Source: Azolla pinnata | Taxonomy: Eukaryota; Streptophyta; Polypodiopsida; Salviniales; Salviniaceae | NCBI GenBank assembly: GCA_037176905.1 | Contig: JBBBWG010031131.1 | Span: forward strand, 1 to 46,386 | DNA length: 46,386 nt | Direction of reading: 5' to 3' | Shown: positions 11,070-24,437 of the stretch, piece after piece | Layout: each line of letters starts with the position of its first letter | How positions within the stretch are numbered: position 1 is the first letter of the stretch | Position numbers and translations under genes: made by a program | The notes under the pieces: generated by a model | Told to the model about the DNA's origin: nothing | What the model saw: only the letters and a program-made list of their open reading frames with translations | Databases searched by the model: none

Positions 11070-13554
11070 TCAAAGGTACCAAAGGTCTTGAGATAGGCCA
11101 TCGATTCCTTCTTGATTCCCTTTGAATGCATCGCCATTAGGATGATCGCACATAATAAAGAGCTTCTCAATCAGATGGATACTCCCAGTCTCCACAAGCT
11201 TCACAATGAGTTTGAGCTCCGATGCACATCGAGGATCTATCCCAAGAGCATGGAAGTCGTCACGCGCTCTATGCTTCTCTGACAAAGCCATGAAATGTGA
11301 GTTTGCAGGAGGAATCCGGTCATGATAATCCGACTGCCCTCCGGATAGTGCTCTCCCGATCATCGAGCTGAGCTGAGATCGAATCCAACCGGATGAGCTC
11401 ATTGCTACTTGGAATAGATCTCTCCCGACATGATCAAGTGCATCCTTCAAATCGAGATATTGATCCGCATGAGCATGTCCCGAAACACCTGAATACACAG
11501 ACATACAATGATCATGAGCTTGATTTGTCTTCATCAGAGAAAATTTCTGAAATCTACCATACATACATCCATTGATCATGGGCTTCTGAAAAACCCTTCC
11601 AGAAACAATATTAGTAACTACCATACATGCATGCCTTGCTCATGGACTGGATTCATATCAAAAGCTTCTTACTAGCATAAATGTCAGTAACCTTCTGTTC
11701 ATGCATACATTGATCATGCCGCTGTTCATATGGAAGCTTCTGCAAGAAAAAATATTTGTAATCTACCATATCTACATACCATTGATCATGATGGTTTCTC
11801 GATTTGCATTCAAAGTTTCTTCCAAAACAAACGCTTGTAATTTACCATACAGCTTTTCCTTTTCTCTCAAATTTGGGAGTCGGACTTTTTACCCTTGAAG
11901 CTCAATCAGAGTTTCTTCAAAAGAACTTTTTTTAATCTACTGTATATAATGTGAAACTGTTTTAAGACAATCATAAGCCTTAAAAGAAGGAGCATTTTTT
12001 CTGCTAACTTGAGGGGTTTAGAGTTTTACCCTTGAATTTTCCAAGCTCGAGATAACTACCAGTATTTATTGCACTCATACACGGCCATATGATCGCTCTT
12101 TCAGAGGCCAGCGGCTTATCTTCCTCACCTCCATGGAGATGCAATGAGTTCTTCTTGAACACTATTATGGTATCCAATCCTGAAGCCTCAGCTCTAGCAA
12201 CATAGACCATGTTTGAGTGATGGAACAGTAAAGTGACAGGCTTTACGCCACCTCCTTTGCTCGATAAAAACTTGTTATGCCACACATCCAGCGAAACGTG
12301 CATGGCGGCAATCCCTCCATGTTTTAGTACACGTTCGATCTCTGCAACAAAAAGATCCGAACTCGGGACCTCGTCGAACAATGTGGTGAACACAAAATCA
12401 AACTTTTCATTCTCAAACATTTGGGTGAATATGGAATCGCTTCCTCCCCGGGATACCAAATTGTACCCAGAGGTTAGACCTCTGATGCCAACCACATCCT
12501 GCAAGTCTTTACTCCTCATTGCCATAAGCTCTTCCCCTTTTCTTGAACTGAGGCAAAGAGCTTTGTCATGGACACGGAGCAGACCTTCATCCATCAAGTC
12601 TTGAAATATCTTCTCATATGCACTAAGCTTTTCCCCATCACTCCCAAACAGCTGCATTCCTCCGAGCTCAACCTTAACACCACGCTTTTCTGGCTCATTC
12701 AAAGCCACATTGGGGAAAATCACACTCCCATCACCACAACAAACAGCAACTGTATCCTGGTTATGATATAGGTCTTCCATCAAATCAACCATCTCTAAAT
12801 GTGGTCCACCCATAGCATCATGTCCATTCGCATGCGTTGGAGTGAACATGGTATTGCTTATTTCTCTATGTATAGAAAGGTATCCAGGGAGTAGATCACC
12901 TATGCTGCTCTTCATTGCGATCACGTCTTCCCCTGCTTCATTCTGGATATGGAGCAAATCCGTATCCATCATCAAGTCTTGAAACACCTTGCCATTGGCA
13001 CTAGGAATTTCTCCATCAGTATTGACAAGCTGCATTCCTTTGACCTCGAAAGCCTTAGTGCCAAGCTTCTCTGTGCCTATCCCCTTAGACTCACCTGGAG
13101 CCACAGTTAAGAAAATCACACTGCGATCGTGCAATTGACCAACAAATGGATCTTGGTTGCGATATCGATCCATTACATTAACCATCTCTAAAGGTGGTTC
13201 ATTCACACCATCTTGTTTACCTAATTGCAGATCAAAGAACCGTCCATATGTAGCATGATTAATCGGATTGTATTTTCTCCCTCTTAAAGAATCACTCTTG
13301 ACCACACTTCGCAGATACTCCTCCACACGTTGATGCTGATGCTGATGATTGTAGCAGAGTGCACCGCGGTAAAGTAGAGAAGCAACAACCATGGAGAAGA
13401 GAAAGCAGAGGAGTACCTTGATCAGGGAGAGAAGAATCCATCGCTGAGGTTCGTTAGGACGAACTTTATGTGCAGATTCAAGCGAGTGAATTAGGGCTTC
13501 GGGAGGTTCAGATTCAAGGTCTCCGTGATCCAGTGGTAAGGCCATCGACTCCAT
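11070..13554 (-). CDS. membrane-anchored methyltransferase-like protein (DUF7870 type)
   Basis: Two exons, 12030-13554 and 11070-11488; a phase-1 junction gives 647 aa. Without splicing the frame stops at 12004 (516 aa). Residues about 39-62 form one membrane segment (WILLSLIKVLLCFLFSMVV), suggesting a type II Golgi/ER protein. Residues about 325-420 resemble the plant methyltransferase-like fold: HDKALCLSSRKGEELMAMR, KFDFVFTTLFDE, VAEIERVLKHGGIAAMHVSL. Exon 2 holds LIVKLVETGSIHLIEKLFIMC, matching the end of plant DUF7870 proteins (usually close to ETGAICLIDEMFLEC). Residues 119-245 are a degenerate copy of 250-380, so the N-terminal half arose by internal duplication. The glycine-rich SAM loop is atypical, as in the family, so activity is uncertain; substrate unknown. 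Confidence 0.78.
11489..11925. repeat. 70-80 bp minisatellite in the methyltransferase-like intron
   Basis: About five degenerate copies carrying TAATCTACCATAC, CATTGATCATG, GCTTCT and TTCCA blocks. The copy nearest exon 2 contains the acceptor. The distal end repeats the TTTTACCCTTGAA block found at the exon 1 donor (11885 compared with 12025). Confidence 0.85.
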
Positions 13555-14240
13555 GGCCTTGAAGGGAAAAGAAAGAGGGGGGGGGGGAGCGATCTGGAGG
13601 AAGGAGACAGCTCCTGCGGAGATTGGAGGAAGCAGCAGAAGAAGAAGAAGAATAGATAGCAGTCTTCCTTCGTTTTCTCTAACGCTGCTCTATTTCTTCT
13701 TCGACCTTACATCGTTTCCCTGCACTTCCTCTCTGATATACTCCTTCACGGAGATGCTCAGGTGCATCATGCCTCCCGTCTGATGGCGCTCCGCTTCCTC
13801 TCTTCTCCGAGGGAGAGATGCTCCGATATTCCTTCAGGAGGCGCGCGGCTTCTCTCTCTCTCTCTTCTCTCCCTCTCCCTCTCTCTCCCGTCCTCCGGTG
13901 CGAAGATGGAGGAAGGAAAACGAAAGGCAATCCAAAAGGCAGAAAAGGAGAAGGAAGGCTCTAGCGAGTGCAGAACCTGGAGGAGGTGTGGTTTCCACCC
14001 ACGAGGAGGGCTCCATGCGGATACGGGAGCTGCGTGAGGAGCAGCAGAGAGGATTTGGGAGGAGCGTCCGCCATCGCTGCAGTCTGCAGAGACGGAGACG
14101 GCGATGGAGACGAAGAAGAAGACGAAGATCAGAGTTCTCTTCTTCTTCTTCTTCTTCTTCTTCCTTCTTCTTCCTTCTTCTTCTTCTTTCCCTTTTTTTT
14201 GCATTTTATTTCCCTTTTTCAAAAAACATTATTTTATGTA
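13555..14240. other. 5' leader/promoter with purine-pyrimidine microsatellites
   Basis: Upstream of the methyltransferase-like gene. Holds a G-run (13572-13584), AGA triplets (13636-13652), CT tracts (13853-13885) and a CTT tract (14139-14190). Open frames here are low-complexity translations. Confidence 0.6.
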
Positions 14241-14855
14241 TTTATTTATTTATTTATATACATATATTAGAAATCAAAATTGTTTTCTTTTTTCCTTTTT
14301 TACAGGATTTGATCTATTTTTGTGTTTTTACTTATTTTGTCTATTTCACTTATTAAGTCATTTTCTTTCTCTTAAACGCCCCAACTGAAGCTCCGTTCAG
14401 TGCATCGTTAATTCGGTTTTGTTCTTAATTTACTTCCCACTCGTTGATCCTTATGAATTGCTTTGCTTCACTTGTACTCGATGAGCAAAGCTCGGTGATT
14501 TCTGAATCTGATTAGCTTATTAACGTGTTGCGTTAGCGTTTAATCGACTGCTCGAGCGTTCGCCGATCGATTAGCTCGATGTTTTTAGTGATTGATGGAG
14601 CTCACAATTAATTGATTTGGTATCGGTCGATTAATGGGGCGTTGATTGTTTTAGAAACTAGGCGTTAATTCGCAATTTGCAGTTTCAGTAGACAAGTAAA
14701 GTTCCGTAATTTTCCCTAATTTTAATCCTATTCCGTTTTTTGTTTTTTTGAGGGCCACTTTATAACTTTCTACTATTCTTTAATTTTGCTTTTCCGACGC
14801 CCTTTTTTATCATCGGTTTCAACAACTTCCCGGTGTGAAACGAATCTTTCCCGAT
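14240..14855. other. AT-rich intergenic, no gene seen
   Basis: TTTA microsatellite at 14238-14254, then AT-rich sequence without recognised features. Confidence 0.55.
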
Positions 14856-14859
14856 TACC

Positions 14860-15775
14860 ACTTGACACTCAGTTGATCGATCGGTCGAGACCGTCGATCG
14901 ATCGTTGGCCGATCGATCGGTCGAGACTGTTGATCGATCGCTGGCCGATCGATCGTCGTGATCCCTAATCGCTCGCCGATCGATTGACATCGTTCTTCGG
15001 TCGTAAATTGGTCGTGACCGTTAATCGCTCGAAAACTAATCAATCACAATCCATGGTCACTCGATCGCCGATCTCTCTCGCCAGTTGATCGTGATCATTT
15101 AATCGCTCGCCAGTTGATCACTCATGATCCATAATTGCTCATCGACACCGATTGCCCACCGTTTGATCGGTCGTGATCGATCATTGCTCGTCGATCGATC
15201 GACCGTGTGACGGTTAGTCGCCCATCGATTGATTGTGTTCATCAGTGCCTCACCACTCGATAGATCATGATCCAGAACCACTTGCCAATCAATCGAGATC
15301 ATTCATCACTCATCGATATCATGATCGTTAATCACCTATTGCTGATCGATCGTCATCATTGATCACCCACTGATCAGTTGATTGTGATAGTCAATCAACT
15401 GATCGTCAATCATTTAATCATTCGCCGGTTGATCAATCATGATCCGTAATTGCTCATCGACACTAATTGCCCACTGATTGATTGATTGTGATCGTTCATT
15501 ACTCACCGATATATCGATTGTGACCGTTAGTCGCTCATCCATTGATTGTGTTCATCAATGGCTCACCAATCAATAGATCATGATCCAGAAGCACTTGCCA
15601 ATCAATGAAGATCATTCATCACTCATCGATTGATCATGATCATTATTCACCTATTGTCGTTCGATCGTCATCATTGATCACCTGCCAATCAGTTGATTGT
15701 GATTGTCAATCACTCACTCGTCCATTGATCGTGATCATTAATCACTTGCCAAACAATTCCTAATCAAATTGAGAT
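14860..15775. repeat. GATC-rich satellite with ~310 bp higher-order repeat
   Basis: Dense GATC, CGATCG and TTGATCGTGATC units. The block 15107-15420 is repeated with about 80 percent identity as 15423-15720 (both carry TAATTGCTCATCGACAC, TGATTGTGTTCATCA, GATCATGATCCAGAA and CACTTGCCAATCAAT in the same order). A less ordered copy precedes it at 14860-15100. Confidence 0.93.
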
Positions 15776-16649
15776 CGTCAAGAAACACCATCAACATACC
15801 GATATAGATGCTTTTACATCGTTATTCACTACATCAATAATCTCAATGTGTTGCTATTAATTAGGCCAATAATCTGAATCATTTATCGCTTTGTTTATAT
15901 CTTTTATGCTCAAGAAAAGATAGAGAGAATGAAAGCGAGTCTGATGAGCTATGAGGGGATAATTAGCTGGAATGGAAACCATTAGGGGGTAATTAGCTGC
16001 TCAGAAAACATGTCTAAATAACAACCTAAATAGCTCTCTAAATTTGCTTTTTCAACTCTAATTACTTTTTAAATAGAGTGACATTATGTTTTGATTAACA
16101 GACCGGATTATCAGACATTGATTTCACACGGTTTTGAGCTTTGTAATGCAATCCTTGATCTATTGAACAAAAGCTAATTTGATCTCAGTCTTAATTGAGC
16201 TCTAAAACATGAAATGATGACTATTTGTGTACATACAATACACACATGATGATATCGATCCAAGGTAGTCAAAAGGATCCATAGGATGATACATGTTAAA
16301 TAAAATCTATGATGCACTGTTTCATACTCCCCAATGCTTTTCAGCTGCAAAACTGACGGCTCAGATAGCAACAAACCAGTGGCTGTTTCACTTGATTTTT
16401 CATGGATGATATCATCAAGCCCAGGATCATTGAAGAGTAAATAATGCTTACAACTGAGATAAAGCATTGACATCCCAACTACGAATAAGAATCAATCAGA
16501 GTTCTTTCGATTTTCTTTACGGAAACGCGGAAAGCCAGCCCATCGCCGCTTTGTTTGCGGTCGACGAGACAAAGCGAAGGCGCATTGTAAGTATCGGGAG
16601 AAATGATAATCGAATAGATGGTTTATACATAACCACAACCACTTAGTTG
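15776..16649. other. DHFR-TS 3' flank, no gene seen
   Basis: AT-rich, then a GC-richer island at 16515-16590. A minus-strand open frame at 16174-16473 has coding-like composition in its first half but no recognised domain. Confidence 0.5.
16544..16582. other. 11 bp-stem hairpin in GC-rich island
   Basis: CGCCGCTTTGT (16544-16554) pairs with ACAAAGC (16569-16575) and, after a GAA bulge, GGCG (16579-16582). A consensus-like donor sequence GTAAGTAT follows at 16587. Function unknown. Confidence 0.6.
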
Positions 16650-19749
<3,100 letters not shown>

Positions 19750-19902
19750 CAGAGAGAGGTCTGGTGCGCGGGAATGAATTCGAACTTGGAGCCTCTCGAG
19801 GGATGAGCTGTTTTGGGCGATTTCTCGAGGAATGAACTCTTTGTTTGTGGTGAAAATCGCCCACAACTTTCGCAAGAAAGTGGATTCCAAACCTTCTGAG
19901 CT

Positions 19903-20945
19903 GATCTACAATGAAACCATTGATCAGTAGAGTTCTGGGTAAGATTCATCTGAAGAAGGTGCTCTGATCGAATGAAGAGTTTGTAGAGTTCTGGGTAAGA
20001 TTCATCTGAACAAGGTGCTCTGATCGAATGAATGAAGGGTCTGTAGAACTTTGGGTGAGATTCATTTGAAGAAGGCGAAGAGTCTGTAGAATTCTTGGCA
20101 AGATTCATCCGAAGAAGGCGCTCTGATCGAATGAAGAGGATCTGAATCTTAGATTTGAAAGGAGCCAATGTTGTTGTAGTTGATATGTAGAGAGACCATT
20201 AATATGTAGAATTGTGGGTGGGCCTTTGATCGAACGAAGAATATTTGAGAGGAGCCAACGTTGTTGTGGTTGATTGTAATGAGGTCAATATGTAGAATTA
20301 CGGGGTGGCTCTCTGATCAAACGATGAAGATTTGAACCTTGGACCTAAGAGGAGCCAAATATCGTAGTCGATCTGTAATGAGACCATTCGTTTGTAGAAT
20401 CTAGGTAAGATTAGTTTCGAAGAATGTTTTATGATTGGATCTCGAGGGATTTTAACCTTGGACCTCATAGCGCAACTGATCTATAATGAGACCATTCATT
20501 TGTAGAGTTTCGGGTAAGATTCGTCTGAAGAAGGTGCTCTAATTGAACGAAGAACATTTGAACCTTGGACTTGAGAAGAGCCAGATGTTGTAGCTGATCT
20601 ATAAGAAGACCATTAATCAATGGAATTCTAGTCCGGGTAAGTTTCATCTAAAGAAGGCATTTTCATCGGATCGGATGGAGGTATATTCGGCTGAAAGGAG
20701 CCAAATGTCGTAGCTAAAAGGAGCCAAATGTCGTAGCTAAAAGGAGTCAAATGTTGTAGTTGGTATGTAGCAAGACCATTAATCTATAGAATCTGGTTTG
20801 AGTAAGACTCGTCTGATCATAATGGACTTGAAAGGAGCCAAGTGTTGTGGATAATTTGTAATAACACCATTAATCTATACCATTCCGGGTAAGATTCATT
20901 CGAAGAAAGCGTCCTGATTGAATTGGATGGAGATATAATATCGGA
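19903..20945. repeat. minisatellite abutting the DHFR-TS 5' end
   Basis: Seven to eight degenerate copies of a unit of about 60-125 bp with blocks GTAGAATTCTGGGTAAGATT, CATCTGAAGAAGGTGCTCTG, AGGAGCCAAATGTTGTAG and GATCTGTAATGAGACCATT. The first copies lack the AGGAGCC half-unit. The array probably contains the promoter or transcription start. Confidence 0.92.
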
Positions 20946-21616
20946 AGCAACGATAGTTGGTCCAAGCTGCCCCATCATTAGATTCGTTAGGCCCTCCTGC
21001 TTTGTGTTCAATACAGACTCTCCGTACGTCACGTGTAAGATCGACGAGAACTTGTGCATTGTTCATTCTCACTCAAACGACTAGAGCCTCGTTAGATGTG
21101 CAGTTTGCGAGGTCTGGTGACTGATCCGAGCTTAGGGTTCAACGTAACTATATGCATAAGCACCATTGCGGGTTGTATGGATGGAAGAATCGCCGTCTCT
21201 TGTTCCATTGCATGCATGCGGTTGATGCGTGTTGCTGTATTCAACAACAACTCCAACAAACTGGGAAAAATAAAAGACATAACAAAATAATGCTTTCGGC
21301 TGGTATCTTTCTCGTGTAACTCAAGGGGCAGCAATAATCTCATTCGCGGCTTGAATCGCGAGGTCGGACCACCGGTGCTCTTTGTTTTTCGTTTGTTGTA
21401 AAATTTTGGCCATCGCAGATCGCGGAAAGCAGTAATCGTTGGAATCGAGGCAGGCACGCAACAGTTCTGGGGGTACAAAATAGAGAATGCGTTTTAATAT
21501 CGATCACGTGATTCGGTGGGCAGGTCTCGTTCGAGAAGAGGGGCTATCATCCCTCCGGACAACAACAAGAGTGATAAGATCTTTCCAGTTTGCCGATTGA
21601 AGCTTGCAGGGTCTAA
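20946..21616. other. intergenic, no gene supported
   Basis: Unique-looking sequence of mixed composition. A 128-codon minus frame at 21092-21478 shows no domain I recognise. Confidence 0.5.
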
Positions 21617-21973
21617 CTAGATTTGGCGATGACAGAGATGGCAAAAAACGCCTCTGACTAAATTAGAGAAACAAACTTGGAAAAAAAAGAGGCATACCTC
21701 CATTGATGGATCATCAACAAGCGTCTCCAGAAACACGCTCTCTTTTTTGTTTTTGTTTTTTTTGTTGGGGGTTGAAATCGTAACGATCAGACACAAAGTT
21801 TTCCAAGACAAACAGAACAAAACGCGGTGAAGTTTGCCTGCGACGGATCGGGACAAGGACGGATCGATGCAGCAGATCGTTACGATGATTATCAAGGCGA
21901 AAATCCCGATTCCTGGTGCTTGATCACGAGCATTCATGGCTGGATCAAAGACAGGATCGGAATCGAAAGACAT
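21617..21973 (-). CDS. possible small membrane protein, unrecognised
   Basis: An open frame of 118 codons starts MSFDSDPVFDPAMNARDQ. It has a clear hydrophobic stretch (about residues 22-36, GIGIFALIIIVTICC) and a second one near 52-66. A segment VFLETLVDDPSMEV follows a Lys/Asn-rich stretch and is directly followed by a possible donor GTATGCC at 21697. I do not recognise a family. The frame could be chance, or one exon of a small gene. Confidence 0.25.
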   Translation of the reverse strand: MSFDSDPVFDPAMNARDQAPGIGIFALIIIVTICCIDPSLSRSVAGKLHRVLFCLSWKTLCLIVTISTPNKKNKNKKESVFLETLVDDPSMEVCLFFFQVCFSNLVRGVFCHLCHRQI

Positions 21974-22035
21974 GCGATGAAGAGGTAACCAGTTTGTGTG
22001 GATGAACGGTAGACAAGTGTCGACACAAATACGAA

Positions 22036-22566
22036 CGCTACAAGCCCACACAGAGAGACACATGCATCGACATACCCATGCATGGCATGCGCCGTGCATG
22101 CACATACGCATTCATTCGTGCGTGCACATCCATCCGCACTGACATAGAAGATGCGCATGCATGCGCCAATATACATTGGCGCATGTGCGCACACGCATGC
22201 ATGCACGTGCCACATGCTCCCCCATGCACATGCACATCATGCACATGCATATGCTGCATGCCCCATGCACAAGCACATGCACATGTGCTTGCAGACATGT
22301 AGATGCGCCATGCACATGTGCTTGCAGACATGTAGATGCGCCATGCACATGCACATGCACATGCACATGCACATGCTGCATGCCCCATGCACATACTTGC
22401 AGACATGCAGATGCGCCATGCACATGCATATATGCTTGCAGACATCCAGATGTGCCATGCACATGCACATTACATGCACATGCTTGCAGACATGCAGATG
22501 CGCCGTGCCCCATGCACATGCACATGCACACCCACATGCAGATGCGCCATGCACATGCATGCACCG
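22036..22566. repeat. CATGCA-rich alternating purine-pyrimidine array
   Basis: CATGCACATG units dominate. From about 22280 a higher-order unit (TGCTTGCAGACATG(T/C)AGATGC plus GCCATGCACATG) recurs six times with spacing 35-60 bp. The open frames on both strands are low-complexity by-products rich in His, Met, Cys and Ala. Confidence 0.93.
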
Positions 22567-22929
22567 AGAATCACAAAAAAAAAGAAGGTTAGAATTATTA
22601 TATAGAAACTCGTTTGTGTGTTTCTTAATTGTTTTGGATACGACCAACGGCTTCATGGTGGCCACGTTAAAAAAAAAAAACAAAAGGCTTATATTATATA
22701 TATATAAGAAAAGAGAAAAGGAGAAAAAAGAGAAAAATGGGCTTCATTATTTATAATATTTATTAAACAAGACACTACTCTTTATTTGTTAAATAAGAAA
22801 AGGGAGAAAATAGGGAGATAGCCTAGAAACGTCTAACAAAAATGAGAATCACATTTTTTTGGCGCCCTAAGCAGAAGAAAATGAAGTCTGTTGATTTAAT
22901 CCTTCCCCTGCATCTCTTAATCCCGGCCT
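22567..22929. other. AT-rich spacer
   Basis: Poly-A tracts (22669-22680) and TA repeats (22691-22705). No gene is seen. Confidence 0.5.
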
Positions 22930-23190
22930 CTAATAGATCTCAAACAAACGAAGAACGGTACGACTGTTTATAAAACAGATCACACGCCGAATGATTAGAA
23001 ATGCTATTATCATAATTGGCCTTCCGGAGCGTGAATAATGAACGATGGACCGAATTTCCTCAGCTGCATCAACAGGAGGACGCGTTGAGTTGCTGTCAAA
23101 GAGTTTGGCATATCTGGGCTTCCATATCACCCACATAACAGAAAGAAGCACTAAGAATTTCCCACAATCTCTCCTCCCTTGTACTTATTT
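22930..23190 (-). mobile_element. possible LINE C-terminal remnant
   Basis: A minus-strand frame reads GKFLVLLSVMWVIWKPRYA then KLFD, and DAAEEIRSIV. This resembles the W-x-I-W-K-x-R-N/Y-x-K-L-F region downstream of plant LINE reverse transcriptases. No upstream reverse transcriptase domain, poly-A tail or target-site duplication was identified, so this is at most a short remnant. Confidence 0.3.
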
Positions 23191-23400
23191 CCTCTAAAGG
23201 AGTGATTCTCCACATCGAAAAAGAAATTAATCCAACGTTGAACTTGCGAAGAGAAAAAGGGATTAAAGAATGCAATCGTTGTCTTGTGGAGCAGGCGTTA
23301 AAATTGCACGATTCTTATTTTGTTATGTTGGGCGTTTTGTTTTTTGGTTTGGTGATTCTCTTCAAAAAAAGGGGCAAAAAAAGAAGAAGAAGAAGAAGCC

Positions 23401-23459
23401 GTTGACCGGCTGTAGCCGGTGGCATCCCTGGAAAGCCGCGCGAGCTTCAGCCGGTCAAC
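23401..23459. repeat. 12 bp perfect inverted repeat (hairpin)
   Basis: GTTGACCGGCTG at 23401-23412 and its exact reverse complement at 23448-23459, with a GC-rich 35 nt loop containing further GCCGG/CCGCG pairs. Confidence 0.85.
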
Positions 23460-23462
23460 ATA

Positions 23463-23521
23463 ACACGCAAAACGCAAAACGCAAAACGCAACACGCAAAA
23501 AGCAAAAAAGCAAAACGCAGA
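23463..23521. repeat. (CGCAAAA)n heptamer repeat
   Basis: Seven to eight units of CGCAAAA and variants, followed by GC-rich GGCCCGCGCCCGCG. Confidence 0.85.
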
Positions 23522-23785
23522 GGCCCGCGCCCGCGTCGCAAAATTTTCAAAAAATAAAAAAACCCCATTTCTCATTATTAAAAAAAAAAAAACGATTTCC
23601 GGACCAAATTGGGAAAAAAGAAAAATAAAAAAAGGAAAAACAAAATGTTTTGTGCGCCGGCGCGCGGACTGTGTCTTCTCTGCGTCAGAGGAAGTGTTTT
23701 CTGTTCTTCTGCGCAGGAAAAGCTTCCTCCGCCATAGCCAGAAGCTTCGCTTCTCCTGCACCAGTTTCTCTCTGCAGACCAGAAT

Positions 23786-23890
23786 CCTCTTCTTCTTCTT
23801 CTTCTTCTTCGTCGTCGTCTTCTTCTTCTTCGCGTGTTCCGTTCTCTTCTTCTTCTTCTTCTTCTTCTTCTTCTTCTTCTTCTTCTTCTG
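23786..23890. repeat. (TTC)n microsatellite in the myosin upstream region
   Basis: Interrupted TTC/TCG triplet repeats, upstream of the myosin start. Confidence 0.9.
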
Positions 23891-24193
23891 GTCCTTCCAC
23901 CATATCCCGGAGGGGTTCTCTTCTCGCGGCAGAGCTCTGCGTCCCTAACCCGAGAGCCTCGAGAAAAATAAGAAGCGTTCCTTTGGGCCACTCATCTGTT
24001 TACCCCCATCCGATCTCGCAGGGGCGCTGTGCAGCGCAGAGATTCGCAGTCTTTTTATTGCCGATGATCACTATGTCACACACATTTCTATCTCCTCCTC
24101 CGCCTCCGCCTCCGCTTCCGTTTCTTCTTCATCTTTCTCTGAGTACAAATCTGATCGCTTCTCTGCAAATAACAGAAGAGGAGGAGGAAGAAG

Positions 24194-24223
24194 ATGCCAG
24201 AACAGCGGAGCGAGCGTCATTGA
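24194..24223 (+). other. short upstream ORF before myosin
   Basis: A 9-codon frame, MPEQRSERH then stop, lies upstream of the myosin start. Relevant only if transcription begins upstream of it. Confidence 0.4.
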
Positions 24224-24244
24224 CACGTTCCACCTGCAGTCGCC

Positions 24245-24367
24245 ATGGACAAAACCAGATGCATGCTCACCGGGGATCCTCATTCCGTTCATTTCTGCAA
24301 TCAATCAGAGCACAATAAGCGTATATCATCAGAAATACATAGATTTTTACCACCACAATCACAATAA
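24245..24367 (+). other. 40-codon upstream ORF before myosin
   Basis: ATG in a favourable GCCATGG context starts MDKTRCMLTGDPHSVHFC and ends 70 nt before the myosin start. It would be expected to lower myosin translation if in the mature leader. Confidence 0.45.
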
Positions 24368-24437
24368 CCATCGCCATCTCTATCTTCTGCAGCCTCGCTC
24401 CGATCCTTTTACTTGCTCGATCGTAAGAGATAAGAAA

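Noticed and set aside
13767-14222. A 151-codon minus frame upstream of the methyltransferase-like gene
   Set aside because: Lys/Glu and Arg/Glu runs from microsatellites; no domain.
21092-21478. A 128-codon minus frame
   Set aside because: No recognised domain, no splice context, mixed codon use.
22280-22560. Regularly spaced repeats resembling a CRISPR array
   Set aside because: Spacers are themselves repeat-derived and the genome is a plant nucleus; it is a tandem microsatellite.
22038-22756. Cys/His/Met-rich frames on both strands, resembling metal-binding proteins
   Set aside because: All frames of a CATGCA array look like this; low-complexity artefact.
23578-24318. Long Ser- or Arg-rich frames over the TTC tract
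   Set aside because: Triplet repeat read in different frames; the true start of the myosin lies downstream at 24438.
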